Assembly (NCBI RefSeq): GCF_036785885.1
Contig: NC_092314.1
Coordinates: 13,599,638 to 13,663,637, forward strand
Direction of reading: 5' to 3'
Length of the DNA stretch: 64,000 bases
From: Coffea arabica
Taxonomy: Eukaryota; Streptophyta; Magnoliopsida; Gentianales; Rubiaceae
The notes under the pieces were generated by a model. That model was given only the letters and a program-made list of their open reading frames with translations. It was not told the origin of the DNA and made no database searches. The stretch's first letter is position 1, and each line of letters starts with the position of its first letter. Of the stretch, positions 1 to 11,400 are shown piece by piece. The position numbers and the translations under genes were made by a program.

Positions 1-604
1 TTCCTCATCGTCCGCACCTCTCACTTTCTCCCACACTGAGTTTACATTTCTCACTTTTCTCTCAGTCGGAGTTTATATTTCTCAGTGTCTCACACTTTCA
101 CACGAGCACCTCACTTTACATTTCGCAGAGTTGGGCGTATTACTATCTTGTGGCCCTAATCGATATTTCGACAGAGTTGGGCAAAGAACAGTCCTGTGGT
201 CCTAATCGTGAGAGTTTGTTGGCTTAGTCCTCCTTATTTAAGAAATGATTATTACCTTGGTTGGCAGTAGAATTGACTTGTGGTCCTGTTGGTGTTTCTA
301 ATAATTACCTTATTCTTATGCAGAATTGGCATCAGGCACTTGGTGCCGTGTTTTTGTTAATCACCGTGCTGATTAATTGCGGTGCTTCTGTTAAGGTCGC
401 CGGGCTCATTACTCACGGTGCTCCCGAGGCAATCGATTTTTTGGATTCAAAAGAGGTTAGTGATTTGTATTATATAAAAGTTGTTATAATTTGTCACTTT
501 ATGTTAGTGAATTGTTGATAAATATTTCATGTTATTGTTATAATATGTTATTCATTAAATATTTAATTTATTGTTGAAGCAGTACATAAAATTGATGTCA
601 TTAG
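1..604. other. Unassigned sequence at the window edge
   Basis: No gene can be supported here. The first 140 bases are CT-rich and repeat a phrase like tctcactttctc with variations. An 85-codon open frame at 261-518 (+) has no recognisable domain and looks accidental. This may be the 5' flank or terminal region of the Mutator-like element whose coding remnants start near 1.6 kb, but no terminal inverted repeat is identifiable because the window begins inside the region. Confidence 0.4.
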
Positions 605-1223
605 CATAGCTTAATATCGAAATTAGTATTATTGGTTCAATGCAATTCACTTTATTATGCAAGTTAGTTGATAATTAGTCCACGATATTTAGTATATGAT
701 TAGTTTAATTAGTTTTGTGATTTAATTAGATTAATTAGTTGCTTTTTAATTAGTTGAATGAATTAAATTTAATAGGTTCGATTAAATGAATTTAGATGTA
801 TTTGTCGACATGTATTGAGTTTTGATTATGATAGATATTTAGTGGGGATAATTTAAGTATTTGAAATAATTGCTACATTTAATACATTAAATGCATAAAC
901 ATAATGTAATTAGGTTAGCTTTATTTCAAAATTAGGGGTATTAGTTTAATGCAATTCACTTTGTTGCGCAAGTTAGTTGATAATTAGCTTGTGCTATTTA
1001 GTATCAGATTAGATTAAGTAGTTTTGTGGTTTAATTAGTTAAATTAGGACCTCTCACTCTTTTGTAATTAATTAATTTTAAGAGGTCGATTAAATGAACT
1101 TAGATTTATTTGTCGAGGCATGTATTGAGTTTTGATTATGATAGCTATTTAGTGGGGATAATTCAAGTATTTGAAAAAATTGCTACATTTAATACATTAA
1201 ATGCATAAACATAATGTAATTAG
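605..1223. repeat. Tandem duplication, two units of about 310 bp
   Basis: Units at about 605-913 and 914-1223 align along their whole length. Shared blocks include tgcaattcacttt, gcaagttagttgataatta, tgtattgagttttgattatg and the closing ttaaatgcataaacataatg followed by taattag. Differences are mostly single substitutions and short indels. No coding potential is visible. It lies upstream of the Mutator-like coding remnant and could be part of that element's subterminal region. Confidence 0.85.
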
Positions 1224-1592
1224 CATAAAATCATTTTAAAATAGGGTTTTTAATATTAGTAAGATATTTGATTAGAATGGTTATTTAATTGACCCAATAT
1301 GAAATGTAGGTGCATGATAGACTTAGCATAAGGTAAAATTTTTGTAACTAAATGTAGTAATTAAGGTGGTTAATTAAGTTTACTTTGTTATTTATTAAAT
1401 GATACGTTTATTTGTTATAAATGGTTGAATTATTTAATTATAATGCATTTTTTGTTGTTATTTGTTATATTATTGGTTATTATTCGTTACAATTATGGAC
1501 TCATAATTATTTATTTATTTGTTATAAATTATACATATTTGATTCGATCAATTAATTGATTATTCAAATAAGCTTATCAATGCGATTTTACA
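1224..1592. other. AT-rich non-coding stretch
   Basis: This is AT-rich sequence dominated by ttaattaa and ttattt-type words. I see no gene or structured repeat. It separates the 310-bp tandem duplication from the first recognisable transposase codons. Confidence 0.5.
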
Positions 1593-1625
1593 ATGTTATC
1601 AACACTCGTTCGTAATAGGTATAAC

Positions 1626-3041
1626 ATGTCAAGTGATAATTGCCTGGTGATACAATTATATTGGGGAGGAAAAATTATATACAAAAAGGGGTCAATTTCA
1701 TATGATCCTCCTATACCGAAAAATGTGTTGTTCCTGACAGAGGTGGTGGGTTATGATGAATTGGTAGACAGAATTTACACTAGTATGGGTTTAGATCGGA
1801 ACAGCTATAAGATTAGTTTGATATATCGGAGTTGTCTCCAAAATGGCAAGTTTGGTGCAATGCCTTTGGTAAATGACAATGGAGTTGCTGGTCTGTACTA
1901 CTTACAATCTGGTAGTAGACTTGCAACCGAAATATATGTGGAGGTCGAGAAGCTATTGGGTTTAGAAGAACATGGTACCGATGGTTTACAAATTATAAGT
2001 GGTAATCTTGAGCGAGGCGGTAGCAGTTCCGAACATATATCTTTATTCCAACCAGTCGGCCATTTTGAGAGTCAAATGACCCAACTAGCTGGAGCAGATG
2101 TCGAACAAAGGCATAGAGGGTGAAGAAGGGGTACTGGTCGGCAGACGAATAATGATCCTCCATGTACAGGTGCTCGACCGATAATTCACACCTCAACCAT
2201 TCATTCTCGAGGTGCGGATATTGAATCGGCACCAATGTTTGATGCATAGCCATCTACTGACGATCAGTTTGTAGATGTTGACATGGACTCCGAACCGGAG
2301 CCCAATCTTAGTGGTTCCGATGATAAGAACCACGAACATGGTACTGACAGTCAAGCAGGGCATCTAGAGGGCACATCTATGGCCCATGATGACATGGATC
2401 ATGGTGCTCCTTGGATAAATAGTGAGGGTCCACAACTGCGTTATGAAGCTGGTGTTGACGTTGCATTGAATTTTGACCCCCTTGATGCTGGGCGAGTGGA
2501 GAATTTAAGAATATGGAACAAACACACCAGAGATTTAGAATTGGGCCAACTTTTTTAATCAAAGGAGCATGTCCAACGAGCTGTGAAGTTGTGGTCCATT
2601 GAGGAGAACAGGGAGTTCAGAGTTCGTGAGAGCATACCAACGACTTGGTATGTCCGTTGTCAGGCTCGTAACTCCGTCCCCCCTTGTAATTGGCAGTTTC
2701 GTGCAACCTTACGGAGCTCGCACAACATGTGGATGATTGTCACACTTGCTGACGCACATACTTGCGTCCGTGTTTGCTATAGTAACGATCACCGTGGATT
2801 GAGTAGTGACATAATTGCCGAGCACATTATTCCCCATATTATGAATGGTCCGGTGTACAAAATCAAGGCAATTCAGGCATCGGTGAAACAAGAGTTTCAT
2901 TGCGATGTGTCATATAAGAAGGCTTGGTACGCTAGACGCCGTGCCATTGATATATTATATGGGGACTGGCCGGCATCCATATCGCAACTGCCGACATATA
3001 TTGAGGAGTTACAACGGTCGAATCCAACGGTTGAAACGTAG
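1626..3041 (+). pseudogene. Mutator-like (MULE) transposase N-terminus and DNA-binding domain, broken
   Basis: One continuous reading frame contains the PB1-like N-terminal region of plant MULE transposases (about 1638-1960, beginning NCLVIQLYWGGKI). An acidic linker follows, then the Mutator DNA-binding domain at 2583-3000 (KLWSIEENREFRVRESIPT, a CxxC-type pattern RCQARNSVPPC, and HTC). In-frame stops fall at 2121-2123 (TGA), 2247-2249 (TAG) and 2556-2558 (TAA). The likely start is the ATG at 1626; an in-frame ATG also exists at 1593. After the IEELQRSNP motif the frame ends, and the DDE catalytic core that should follow is absent. Plant-mobile-domain sequence follows instead. This is a dead, rearranged transposon gene rather than a host gene. 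Confidence 0.8.
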
Positions 3042-4402
3042 TCCATTAGACCGCAAACAGTTGGTTAACGACCTTTTGGGATATTGGCCAGAAGATAACA
3101 TGCTCAACCACGGTCGTCTGAAGTTATCGTCCATATCCCAATGGTTGAGTACGCCACTGCCTGCAAATGCTTCTGATGAGATGGTTCGCCAGTATGCCCG
3201 GATGAACATCCTAATTCTATTGGGTGAATTGCTATTTGTAGATTCGTGTCAGAACGTCGTCAGTTTAAGTTGGCTAGACTATGTTCGTGATTTGGATGCC
3301 ATGAGCCAGTATAGCTGGGGATCTGCGACATTGGCGTGTTTATACCGACGATTGGGCCACGCATCACGTGTTTCTGTAATCACATCTGGAGGTCCGTATT
3401 TGTTAGTACAGCTCTGGGCGTGGGAGCGGATTCCCGTGATTTGTCCTGATGTACTCCCATATTCTGGGATTGGGGATTTTTCTAAAGGTGGTAGATGGGC
3501 CGCTGAACGAACTGGGGTTGACCCTTATAGCCGGTCCAGCACATATTATCGGGAGCAGCTAGCCTTATTGCGGTTGGATCAGGTATAACATCCTATATAT
3601 CAATAAATTATATTTTATAGTCCCTCGTTTTTAATTTTGGATCGTATCTAAATTATGGTTATGGTAGCAGTTTATTTGGATGCCGTATAGCGATGGCGTA
3701 CTGGCTAGTCTACCTGATTATTGCAGAAGAGGGGAGCGCATATGGCGGGCAAGAGTCCCTCTAATTTTTTGGCACATCGTCGAAATACATTGTCCAAATC
3801 CTGTTATGCGCCAATTTGGGATGAGGCAGGAAATTCCGGAAGCAGTTGACACTAATCGGGGAGGTTTACACCAATTGGAGATTTCCGGTTATCCTGGAAG
3901 AAATTGAGCTCATTTTCATCGGGGTTGGATAGGATTATGGAATGCGCGTGCAGAAGCACAGGTACCTGGTGTGCCTACAACCACGTTCAGGCCTTCCAAT
4001 AATTATCTAAAGTGGTATCACAATCACACCGTTCTGTACATTACGCCCCCTATCCAGCAGCAGGCACAAGTTGAACAAATGTTGCATGGAGTTTCGGGCC
4101 AGTTTGAGTATTTAGTAAATTACTACTATCTCCCAAATTTAATTTATTTACTTTTGGACATTGGATGATCATGTTTTCTCCTATTTTGTATATGTCCAAT
4201 GAATACTATGCAGCGCATTGGTCGGCAATCACGTGATGCACTTGAACTTGATGACCCTGTTTGTCGATTTCATCCACGTCTTGCAACAATTGCTGATGGA
4301 GCATATGGATCAATGCAATATCTCCAGCGCTTTGATCGAGAGTTCAGTCATGCTAACAGTCAGTCTCGTACTATAAAAGCGATTCAAAGATTCTTATTCT
4401 AA
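3010..4402 (+). pseudogene. Plant mobile domain (PMD, MAIN-like) remnant joined to the MULE fragment
   Basis: The translation from about 3030 matches the interior of the plant mobile domain: SSISQWLSTPL, MVRQYARMNILILLGELLF, LDYVRDLD, YSWGSATLACLYRRL and QLWAWERIP. A GT-AG intron (about 3583-3670) joins LLRLDQ to FIWMPYSD. The domain continues through WRARVPLIFWHIVEIH and MRQFGMRQEIP, with a frameshift near 3900, then SNNYLKWYHNHT. A second probable intron (about 4115-4213) precedes a C-terminal exon starting RIGRQSRDALELDD. The domain's N-terminal part is missing. PMD proteins occur both as host genes (MAIN family) and inside transposons. Fusion to MULE sequence in the same orientation argues for the transposon type. 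Confidence 0.72.
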
Positions 4403-4404
4403 CT

Positions 4405-5120
4405 ACTTCCAACTATCAATGGAACTAGGTTCAAGATCAGCATACCAATTAAAGGCATTACCCTTTAATGAACTAATGAATTGCTTGACAAGCAAATTGC
4501 CATCAGTGTTTGCATTATTACACGTCTATACAAAGTGTGCAATGTGTTGCTTAGGATTGCCTTGCCATCAAATTGTTGGAACTTTGGAGATTGGTAACCG
4601 CTCTTGCAGTGTATGGTTTGGCATAAGTGTTAAATATCTTAGTGGCCCCAACAACTTTTTCTCTGATTGTGCCTTCAATGAACTCCTTAAGAGTGTTAAC
4701 ATGAACTGTGCCATCAGGAGAGACTGAAATTTCCTTCATCAAGTGGGACTTTGAAACATCCTTTTTCTCAACTTTTGAAGATATTTCAGCCTCATCATTC
4801 ATCTTGAATTGCTACTCAGGTGTGTTTGAACCATTCTTACTTATGTGCTCCAACATTTCCATTAACTTGGCAATCTGAGCATCTTGGTTTTGCACATGAA
4901 TTGCTAGCCCTTCAACAATTTTGGTCAAATTAGAAATTTGGTTTTCAACAATTGTAGTGCTCGTCATCATCATAGGCATCACCACAAAACTAGTTGAGTC
5001 ATCGAAATTTGAGTCATGGTCATCCTCGTCACTAGGTAATACTTCAAGATTTTCCTCTTGGATGGCAGCAACAACTTTTTTAGTTTTTTGTGCAAAGGCC
5101 TTTGTCTTGGTCATTGTCAT
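4405..5120 (-). pseudogene. Ty3/gypsy retrotransposon gag remnant
   Basis: Reading on the minus strand from the ATG at 5118-5120, an acidic N-terminal region with EVLPSDEDDHDSNFD is followed by a predicted coiled coil (IVENQISNLTKIVEGLAIHV). After a stop near 4812 and a frameshift near 4560 come EFIEGTI, AKPYTAR and the gag-core signatures KQHIAHFV and SLKGNAFNWYADLEP. This order is that of a plant Ty3/gypsy gag N-terminus leading into the retrotrans_gag domain. Homology ends near 4405 (SID), next to the PMD remnant, so protease, reverse transcriptase and integrase are lost. The family assignment is from recognised motifs; the exact lineage is not determined. Confidence 0.75.
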
Positions 5121-5273
5121 GGGACCAACGTCTTATGCCTCTTTATTTCTAGGAGTAAAAAATATTGAATCTTCATGGCCGATAATTATCTTCTTTGAAT
5201 CCATTAGTCATGTCTTAAAATAAGAACTCGTAGGAAGAGAAGAGATGAGAGGTAGAGATTGTTCCACCGGTCA

Positions 5274-6001
5274 TGTTAAAAATTTGTAAACACAAATTTC
5301 ATTGCCTAAGATAAGACACAAGAAAATTTGCAGAAAAGATCAAATATATTAAATCAAATAATAAGAGAGTTGCAATTTCTGAAAATTCTAAAATCAAAGA
5401 AATCAATCCCCTGATTCTTCCCTTCAAATGACTTCAATTGAAGGGTCGAAAGACTTGTTCTCCAACCAAGTAGGTGTTTCCTATGATTTAGGCGTAGAAA
5501 ACGGATGATATGATTATGATGTTAAATACTTGAATTTTTAAGTTTTTAACACGAATAGAAGGAGGATTTATTTAACTTGATTATGATTTACATTTGAGGG
5601 AAAAAGCTCTTGAGAATTTGACAGAGTTTTTTCAAAATTTAGGGATTTCAATGTGTCCTGATTTGAGAGATGACCTCGATTTATAACCAAAATATATAGG
5701 TTATGTCTTCAAGAAAACCCTTCAAATCTTTCTGCATTTTGGATAACTTGCAATTCAAGAAATCCATTTAATTGGGCTTAAATAGTGGGCCGACCCAAAT
5801 AGTCCATGGTAAATTAATAAATCAATTAATCTATTTTAGTTTAAGAGGGTCACAAATTTAATTTAGTTTAATTTAATAGCCCATATAATATTGGCCTAAT
5901 TTGTCAGTCCAAAACATAATGAACTTCTATGGTTTAATTTAATTTAATCAAGATCAATTTAATTTATTTAATCTTGATTAAATAAAATTTCTTTGTCTAC
6001 A
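5274..6001 (-). mobile_element. Probable 5' LTR and leader of the gypsy fragment
   Basis: Upstream of gag on the minus strand lies an AT-rich non-coding block. Its boundaries on that strand are TGTAGACAAAG at 6001 and TTTTTAACA at 5274, giving the TG...CA ends expected of an LTR of about 728 bp. The block between 5121 and 5273 would be the leader. I could not find a standard primer-binding site directly after the proposed LTR end, and no second LTR survives because the element is truncated within gag. The ends are therefore inferred. Confidence 0.45.
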
Positions 6002-6771
6002 ATGTTGTTTGCTAAATTAGGAAAACATATACAAGTTGCTCTCAGGGGTTAGCAGTGAACCACGAATACCACTCTTTCAACATCGATTCTGGTAACTAAT
6101 CACCACTTGCTAAAAGGAGAAGAGGCTGCTAGATTTGGGCCTCCGCAATTGTGTTTATTTCCCATTTTAAGTGGTTACAAATCTTACACTTTTATAATAC
6201 ACTGAAATGAAATTACACTTTTAATTAACTAAACATTCAATGGTATGAAACCGTTAAGAAATTAACCACTAAAGTACAAAACCTTTTTCTCGAATGCAAT
6301 TTTTCCCCTTTTTATGTGAGAAAATGTTTTTACTCAATTTTAAAAGTAAAAAAGCAATAGCTACCCCGGTTGTGATTTAATTAGTTCATTCCTCATGAAA
6401 CACGACAACAATAATATTGAGGCCATGGTGGTTCAATTGAATTCACGAGAAGCAAAGTTGCATTGGCTGAATGTTTGAGCCACAAATTCAGACTAGGTTT
6501 CCTAGAGCAAGGGCATAGGCGGTTTAGTGGCAATAGAATTTTGCTAGCATAGCAAAAATTCGAAATGTAAGGTTCAAATAATGTTACATAATTCTAACAT
6601 AACTAGTATATATGATCCATATGAACAATAAATTATTATAACATCTCTATTATGAAAGCGTACAAACAGTTAATAATGAGTTATAACTTGTTGAACCATT
6701 TTTATATCGTTCAAAAATGGTTTTACTAATAGTTGTTCTTGCCCCATTCCCGGTCTACTAACATCAACAAA
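6002..6771. other. Non-coding flank with the 5' target-site duplication of the LINE
   Basis: No gene is visible from 6002 to 6760. At 6761-6771 the sequence acatcaacaaa is the upstream copy of the target-site duplication of the LINE that starts at 6772. The matching copy is at 12615-12625. Confidence 0.7.
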
Positions 6772-6859
6772 CATATTAAGCAGGCCTTAGGTTTGAGGAA
6801 AGCTCTAGGCGAGTAGGGTTTGAGATCTCCGTAGAGGCTGCTAGGGGACTCTGTCGGCC

Positions 6860-8431
6860 ATGGCGGCTTCACCGCCAGGCTGCCCGCAGATGGCCGTTGC
6901 TCTGGACGGCGCCACCTCCCACGCTCCCAAGAGCTTTGCGGCGGCAGTCGCGGCGTCTGGTTCTGCCACACCAGATGCCGATTCAGAGGTTGGTACTGTC
7001 TCCTCCTTTGGAGGGGAACCAGCCTTGCGGATGTCGCAGGAAGGCATGCTACGCTTAGCGGAACCATTCCATAACGCACTAGTGGGCAGATTTGGTTTCA
7101 TCCGCCCATCAATGGATCTCATCCGCAAGTTCTTCATCTCCCTAGGCTTGAAAGGTGACTGCTCAATAGGTCTTCTTGATCAGAATCATGTGCTTATCCG
7201 ACCGTCGCTTCAGGAAGACTATACGCGCCTGTTCGTTAGGCGCTTCTGGTACGTCCATGGGTCGGCCATGACAATCTCCAAGTGGTCATTGGACTTCAAG
7301 GCAAACAAGGAGATTGCGGTTGCTCCTGTGTGGGTCACGTTCCCTGAATTACCCATCCCTTTCTTCCATAAGGTGCAACTGTCCAAACTGGTCGAGACGT
7401 TGGGACATTTGTTGTGCATCGATGTGGCGACGGCTGACCTCCGAAGGCCTTCGGTGGCTCGAATTCTCGTCGAGATGGATGTCTCCAAGCCTCCCATCAA
7501 GCGTGTCTGGATTGGGGATGAGGAGTTCGGTTTTTGGCAACTAGTAGTGTTTGAGGGCTGGCCTGCGTTCTGCACCTTTTGCAACAGGTTCGGCCATGCG
7601 GACGAGGAGTGCTTCAGAAAGCATCCTTCGCTTCGTCCACCCAAGTTTGCGCCCGTCGCGGCTCCATCCGCGAGCCGCAAGGAGTATGTCCCAAAAATCT
7701 TGACTGGGGCTGATGCGCTCCATCAGCAACTCAGGCAATCCGAAGGGCATATGGCTTTTGAGGAGCGCAATGTCCAGGAGCCCATAACGGTTGTGCCTTC
7801 CCCCGAGGTGTCGCTGCCTCTGGACATTGTGGCACAAGCCCAAATGGAGGAGCGGGCTCCTCATGCAAACAAGGGTGGCCATAATTCCACAACGCATTTG
7901 GGAGTGCATCTTGGCTCACGGACGGATGATCTGGAAGTAGCGGTGGGTGAGGGGCGTTTGCTGGTTGTGCCTCCTACTCACAGTTCAACGACCCATCAGG
8001 CTCCTCCCGAGGAGGTGGAGGCAAGGGAGCTCTCCGTAGGTAATCGTTTTGAGGCTCTCCAAGATCTGGCGGAGAGCTTTGAGGAGGTGCTGCCAGGGGC
8101 CTGCTTTGTTCGGACCTCCACGTCCTTCTCCTCTCCGCGTCGGGCAAAGAAAGCTTCTTGGGGACGCAGGCTGTCTTAGGGGAACCTAGAGGAATTGAGT
8201 GCGACTCTTGAGGAGTTGCGTCAGTTCCATGCGGAGTTGGCTCGAGAGTGTTAGGAGGGGCAATGTGTTCCAGTGGAGGGTGAAGATTTGCCGACCTCTG
8301 ACCAGCTAGGGATGGGTAAGCATAATGCTGAAATCAAAAGGATGATGGGGAGACCCAAGGGCAGATGCAACCATGTGGCTCCGTCGTCGCAGGCTAAGTA
8401 CCTTCTGAGATCTCATGCTAAATCCAATTAG
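6860..8431 (+). pseudogene. LINE ORF1: DUF4283 and CCHC zinc-knuckle protein, broken near its C-terminus
   Basis: The open frame from the ATG at 6860 runs to a TAG at 8177-8179 (439 residues). The same frame continues through a second TAG at 8252-8254 to a TAG at 8429-8431, where it overlaps the ORF2 start by 17 nt. The ancestral product was therefore probably about 523 residues. The first part has a low-complexity Ala/Pro leader. A DUF4283 region (about residues 60-215) carries RLFVRRFWYVHGSAMTISKW, and a CCHC knuckle CTFCNRFGHADEEC sits near residue 240. Proteins of this type are the nucleic-acid-binding ORF1 products of plant L1 LINEs and chaperone the element RNA. Confidence 0.88.
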
Positions 8432-11400
8432 TTTCATCGTGTGGAATATTCGGGGTGCCTCTCACCCTGACTCTATAAAGTATCTGCACAAGCTTTACTT
8501 GGATCATAGAATTTCTCTGATTATTCTGTTAGAACCCATGTCTGACTTAAGGCAACTAGAGGTGGTACGAAGATGCCTTAAGCTCGATCACGGGGCCTCT
8601 TTCTTAAACGGCAAGGCATGATTTCTTTGGAGTAGGGACTTTAAGCTCTCTTTCTTGGAAGGGGAGGGTCAAGTAGTCCATGCGAGGCTTTCCTTTCAGT
8701 CGGGCGCCGTTGTTAATGTCTCCGCGGTCTATGCCAAATGCACTAGAGTAGGCCGACGCCCCTTATGGCAGGCCCTCGAGGCATTCGATGCGGGCAGGGG
8801 TGAGCCGTGGATCGTAGCCGGGGATTTCAATGTGGTTTCGTCTGCGGACAAGCGCAAAGGGGGATTGCCAGTTAATGCCACTAACATGGATGAATTTAAT
8901 ACTGTTATGTACACTTGCGGTCTCTCCTCTGTTGACTTTGACGATAGCCCGTTTACTTGGACGAATGGTACTCTCTGGCAGCGCCTGGACAGGGCCCTGG
9001 TGAACTGCCTATGGGCAGTGGCTTATACATTTACCAATGTGTCCCATCTCCTTCGTGGACGGTCAGACCACTCGCCTTTCTTAATCAATGCCAGGGTGGG
9101 GTCTGTGGTTCCTTCTTCCTTCCGGTTTCTCAACATGTGGCGTTGTCACCCTTCCTTCTTGGAGACTGTCTCGGCGGACTGGCGAGCGTCAGGATCAGGG
9201 GTAGGGATGGCACTATTTCATTCCAAGCTACATTCACTGCGGGCTAAGCTACGAAGATGGAGTACGGAGGTGTTTGGGAATATTTTTGATCGGGTACAGA
9301 GAGCAGCGGACATTTACAAACTAAAGGAGGAGGAGTTCGACTCCCACGGCGATGAACCCGCTCGAATCCGTCTACGTGAGGCACAAGCCGTGTATCTGTG
9401 AGAGCTCTCTATGGAATATGAGTTCTGGCGTCAAAAGGCGGCTGTCCGTTGGATCAGGGAGGGGGATGCTAACACCTCCTTTTTCCATTCGGTGGTCAAA
9501 CAACGTAGAAACTCCAACTTCATCTCTCGCATGAAAGACGATGCTTTGAGCTGGCTCCACGATGCTGCCGATATACAGGACTCCGCGGTGAGGTTTTTTT
9601 CGGAGTTGTTTCAGTCGACTGGATTTGTTTCACCTCCCACGCTGCCTTTTGAACTACCGAGGATCACCACGGAGGAGGATGCAAAACTTCGGGAACTGCT
9701 CGGGATGGACAAGCTTCGCTCGGTGGTCTTCTCTATGGATGCTAATAGTGCCCCGGGGCCGGATGGGTTCGAGGCAGGTTTCTATCAACACTGTTGGGAG
9801 ACAATCAAGGATGATCTCTTGGCAGCTGTTCATGACTTCTTTATGGGGGTCGAACAACCTCGGGGGATTTCCAGTGCATTGATAGTATTGATTCCAAAAG
9901 TGGAGGGGGCTTTCCAGTGGAAGAATTTTAGACCTATCAGCCCTTACAATATGAGCTCAAAGATCATTTCAAAAATACTGGCCAATCGTTTGGGGCACTT
10001 GCTGCCAAGACTAATTTCCCCTTGGCAAACAGGCTTCGTACCTGGGAGGGGGATCATGGATAATATTCTACTGGCGCAAGAACTGCTGCTGGATTTGGAT
10101 AGACGACTCACATATCCGAATCTGATTATCAAGCTCGACATGGAAAAAGCGTATGACAGAGTTAAGTGGTCTTTCCTTCTTTTCATGCTTCGTAGCTATG
10201 GCTTGTCGGAATTCGCAGTAGATCTCCTCTTTAGGACGTTATCTACCTCGTGGTTTTCTGTATTGGTCAACGGCCAATCATCGGGTTTCTTGAAGTCTAG
10301 CAGGGGAGTGCGTCAGGGAGATCCGCTGTCGCCTGCCCTTTTCTTGGTTGTCGCTGAATTTCTTGGTCGGGGTCTTCAAATGCTTTGCCATAACCAAGCG
10401 GACATGGGCTATGTTTCGGCCAGGGGCAGAGTACCTTACCTTGCTTTTGCTAACGATATGATTATATTCACTCGGTGCTCGGAAACTTGCTTGCTGGCAC
10501 TACGTGACTTTCTCCTACTTTACCAGCAGCACTCCGGATAAAAGGTAAACATCGGGAAGAGCGCCTTCCTCTCATCCTCTAGCCTCCCTGCAGATCTAGA
10601 CAGTCTTGTGGGTTCGACATTGGGGTTTCACAAGCAATGCTTCCCATTGAAATATCTAGGGGTGCCCCTTGCCCGTGGGAGAATGGGGGTGGTAATCTTC
10701 GACCCCCTCCTAGCAAACCTACGTACACGTCTCTTCCATTGGAGCTCGAAACTTCTGAGTATGGGGGATAAGGTTATCCTCCTCAGGCACATGCTTAGCT
10801 CGCTTCCCCTATTTTTATTACAAGCGCTTTGTCCCCCAAAATCCGTCTTGGTGGCTATGGGCAGGATTTGCAACTCCTTTCTATGGGATTCAAATGTAGA
10901 GTCGCGGAGGGTGCATTGGGCGGCGTGAGAAAAGTTGTGTTTCCCGGTGCAGGAAGGTGGTTTAGGAGTTCGCTCCTTTCAGGACTCTGCTAGGGCCTTT
11001 GCTTGCAAGTTCTGGTGGCAACTACGTAAGAACGACTCACTATGGGCAGATTTTATTCATAAAAAGTATATCAAGGGCATGCACCCTTCGATCACGGCGG
11101 TGGATCGGCCCCCGGCTTCGTGGAGGCGCCTGCTAGCTGTTCGGGAGTTTGCGGAGTCACAGATACGATGGTGCTTAGGGAAGGGATTCGTCGATTTCTG
11201 GTATGATGCCTGGTGTGGCGACCTCCCTCTGGCACAGGAACTGGGTGTGTCGGATCCTCCCCATTTCCTAGTGGGTGAGTTTTTTACATTTCAAGGGTGG
11301 AACGTTCCGAGGTTGAGGGAGTGGGTACCAGAAGCCGTGGTTCAACGGATCACTACCATCCATTTTTCCCTGGAGCAGGATGACGTGATGGTTTGGGTTC

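Noticed and set aside
3010-4402. A host MAIN-like gene
   Set aside because: The N-terminal part of the PMD is missing, a frameshift is present, and it is fused to MULE transposase sequence. A transposon-borne relic is the better reading.
7219-7909. Minus-strand open frames of 122-153 codons under LINE ORF1
   Set aside because: They are shadows of the GC-richer ORF1 coding sequence on the other strand.
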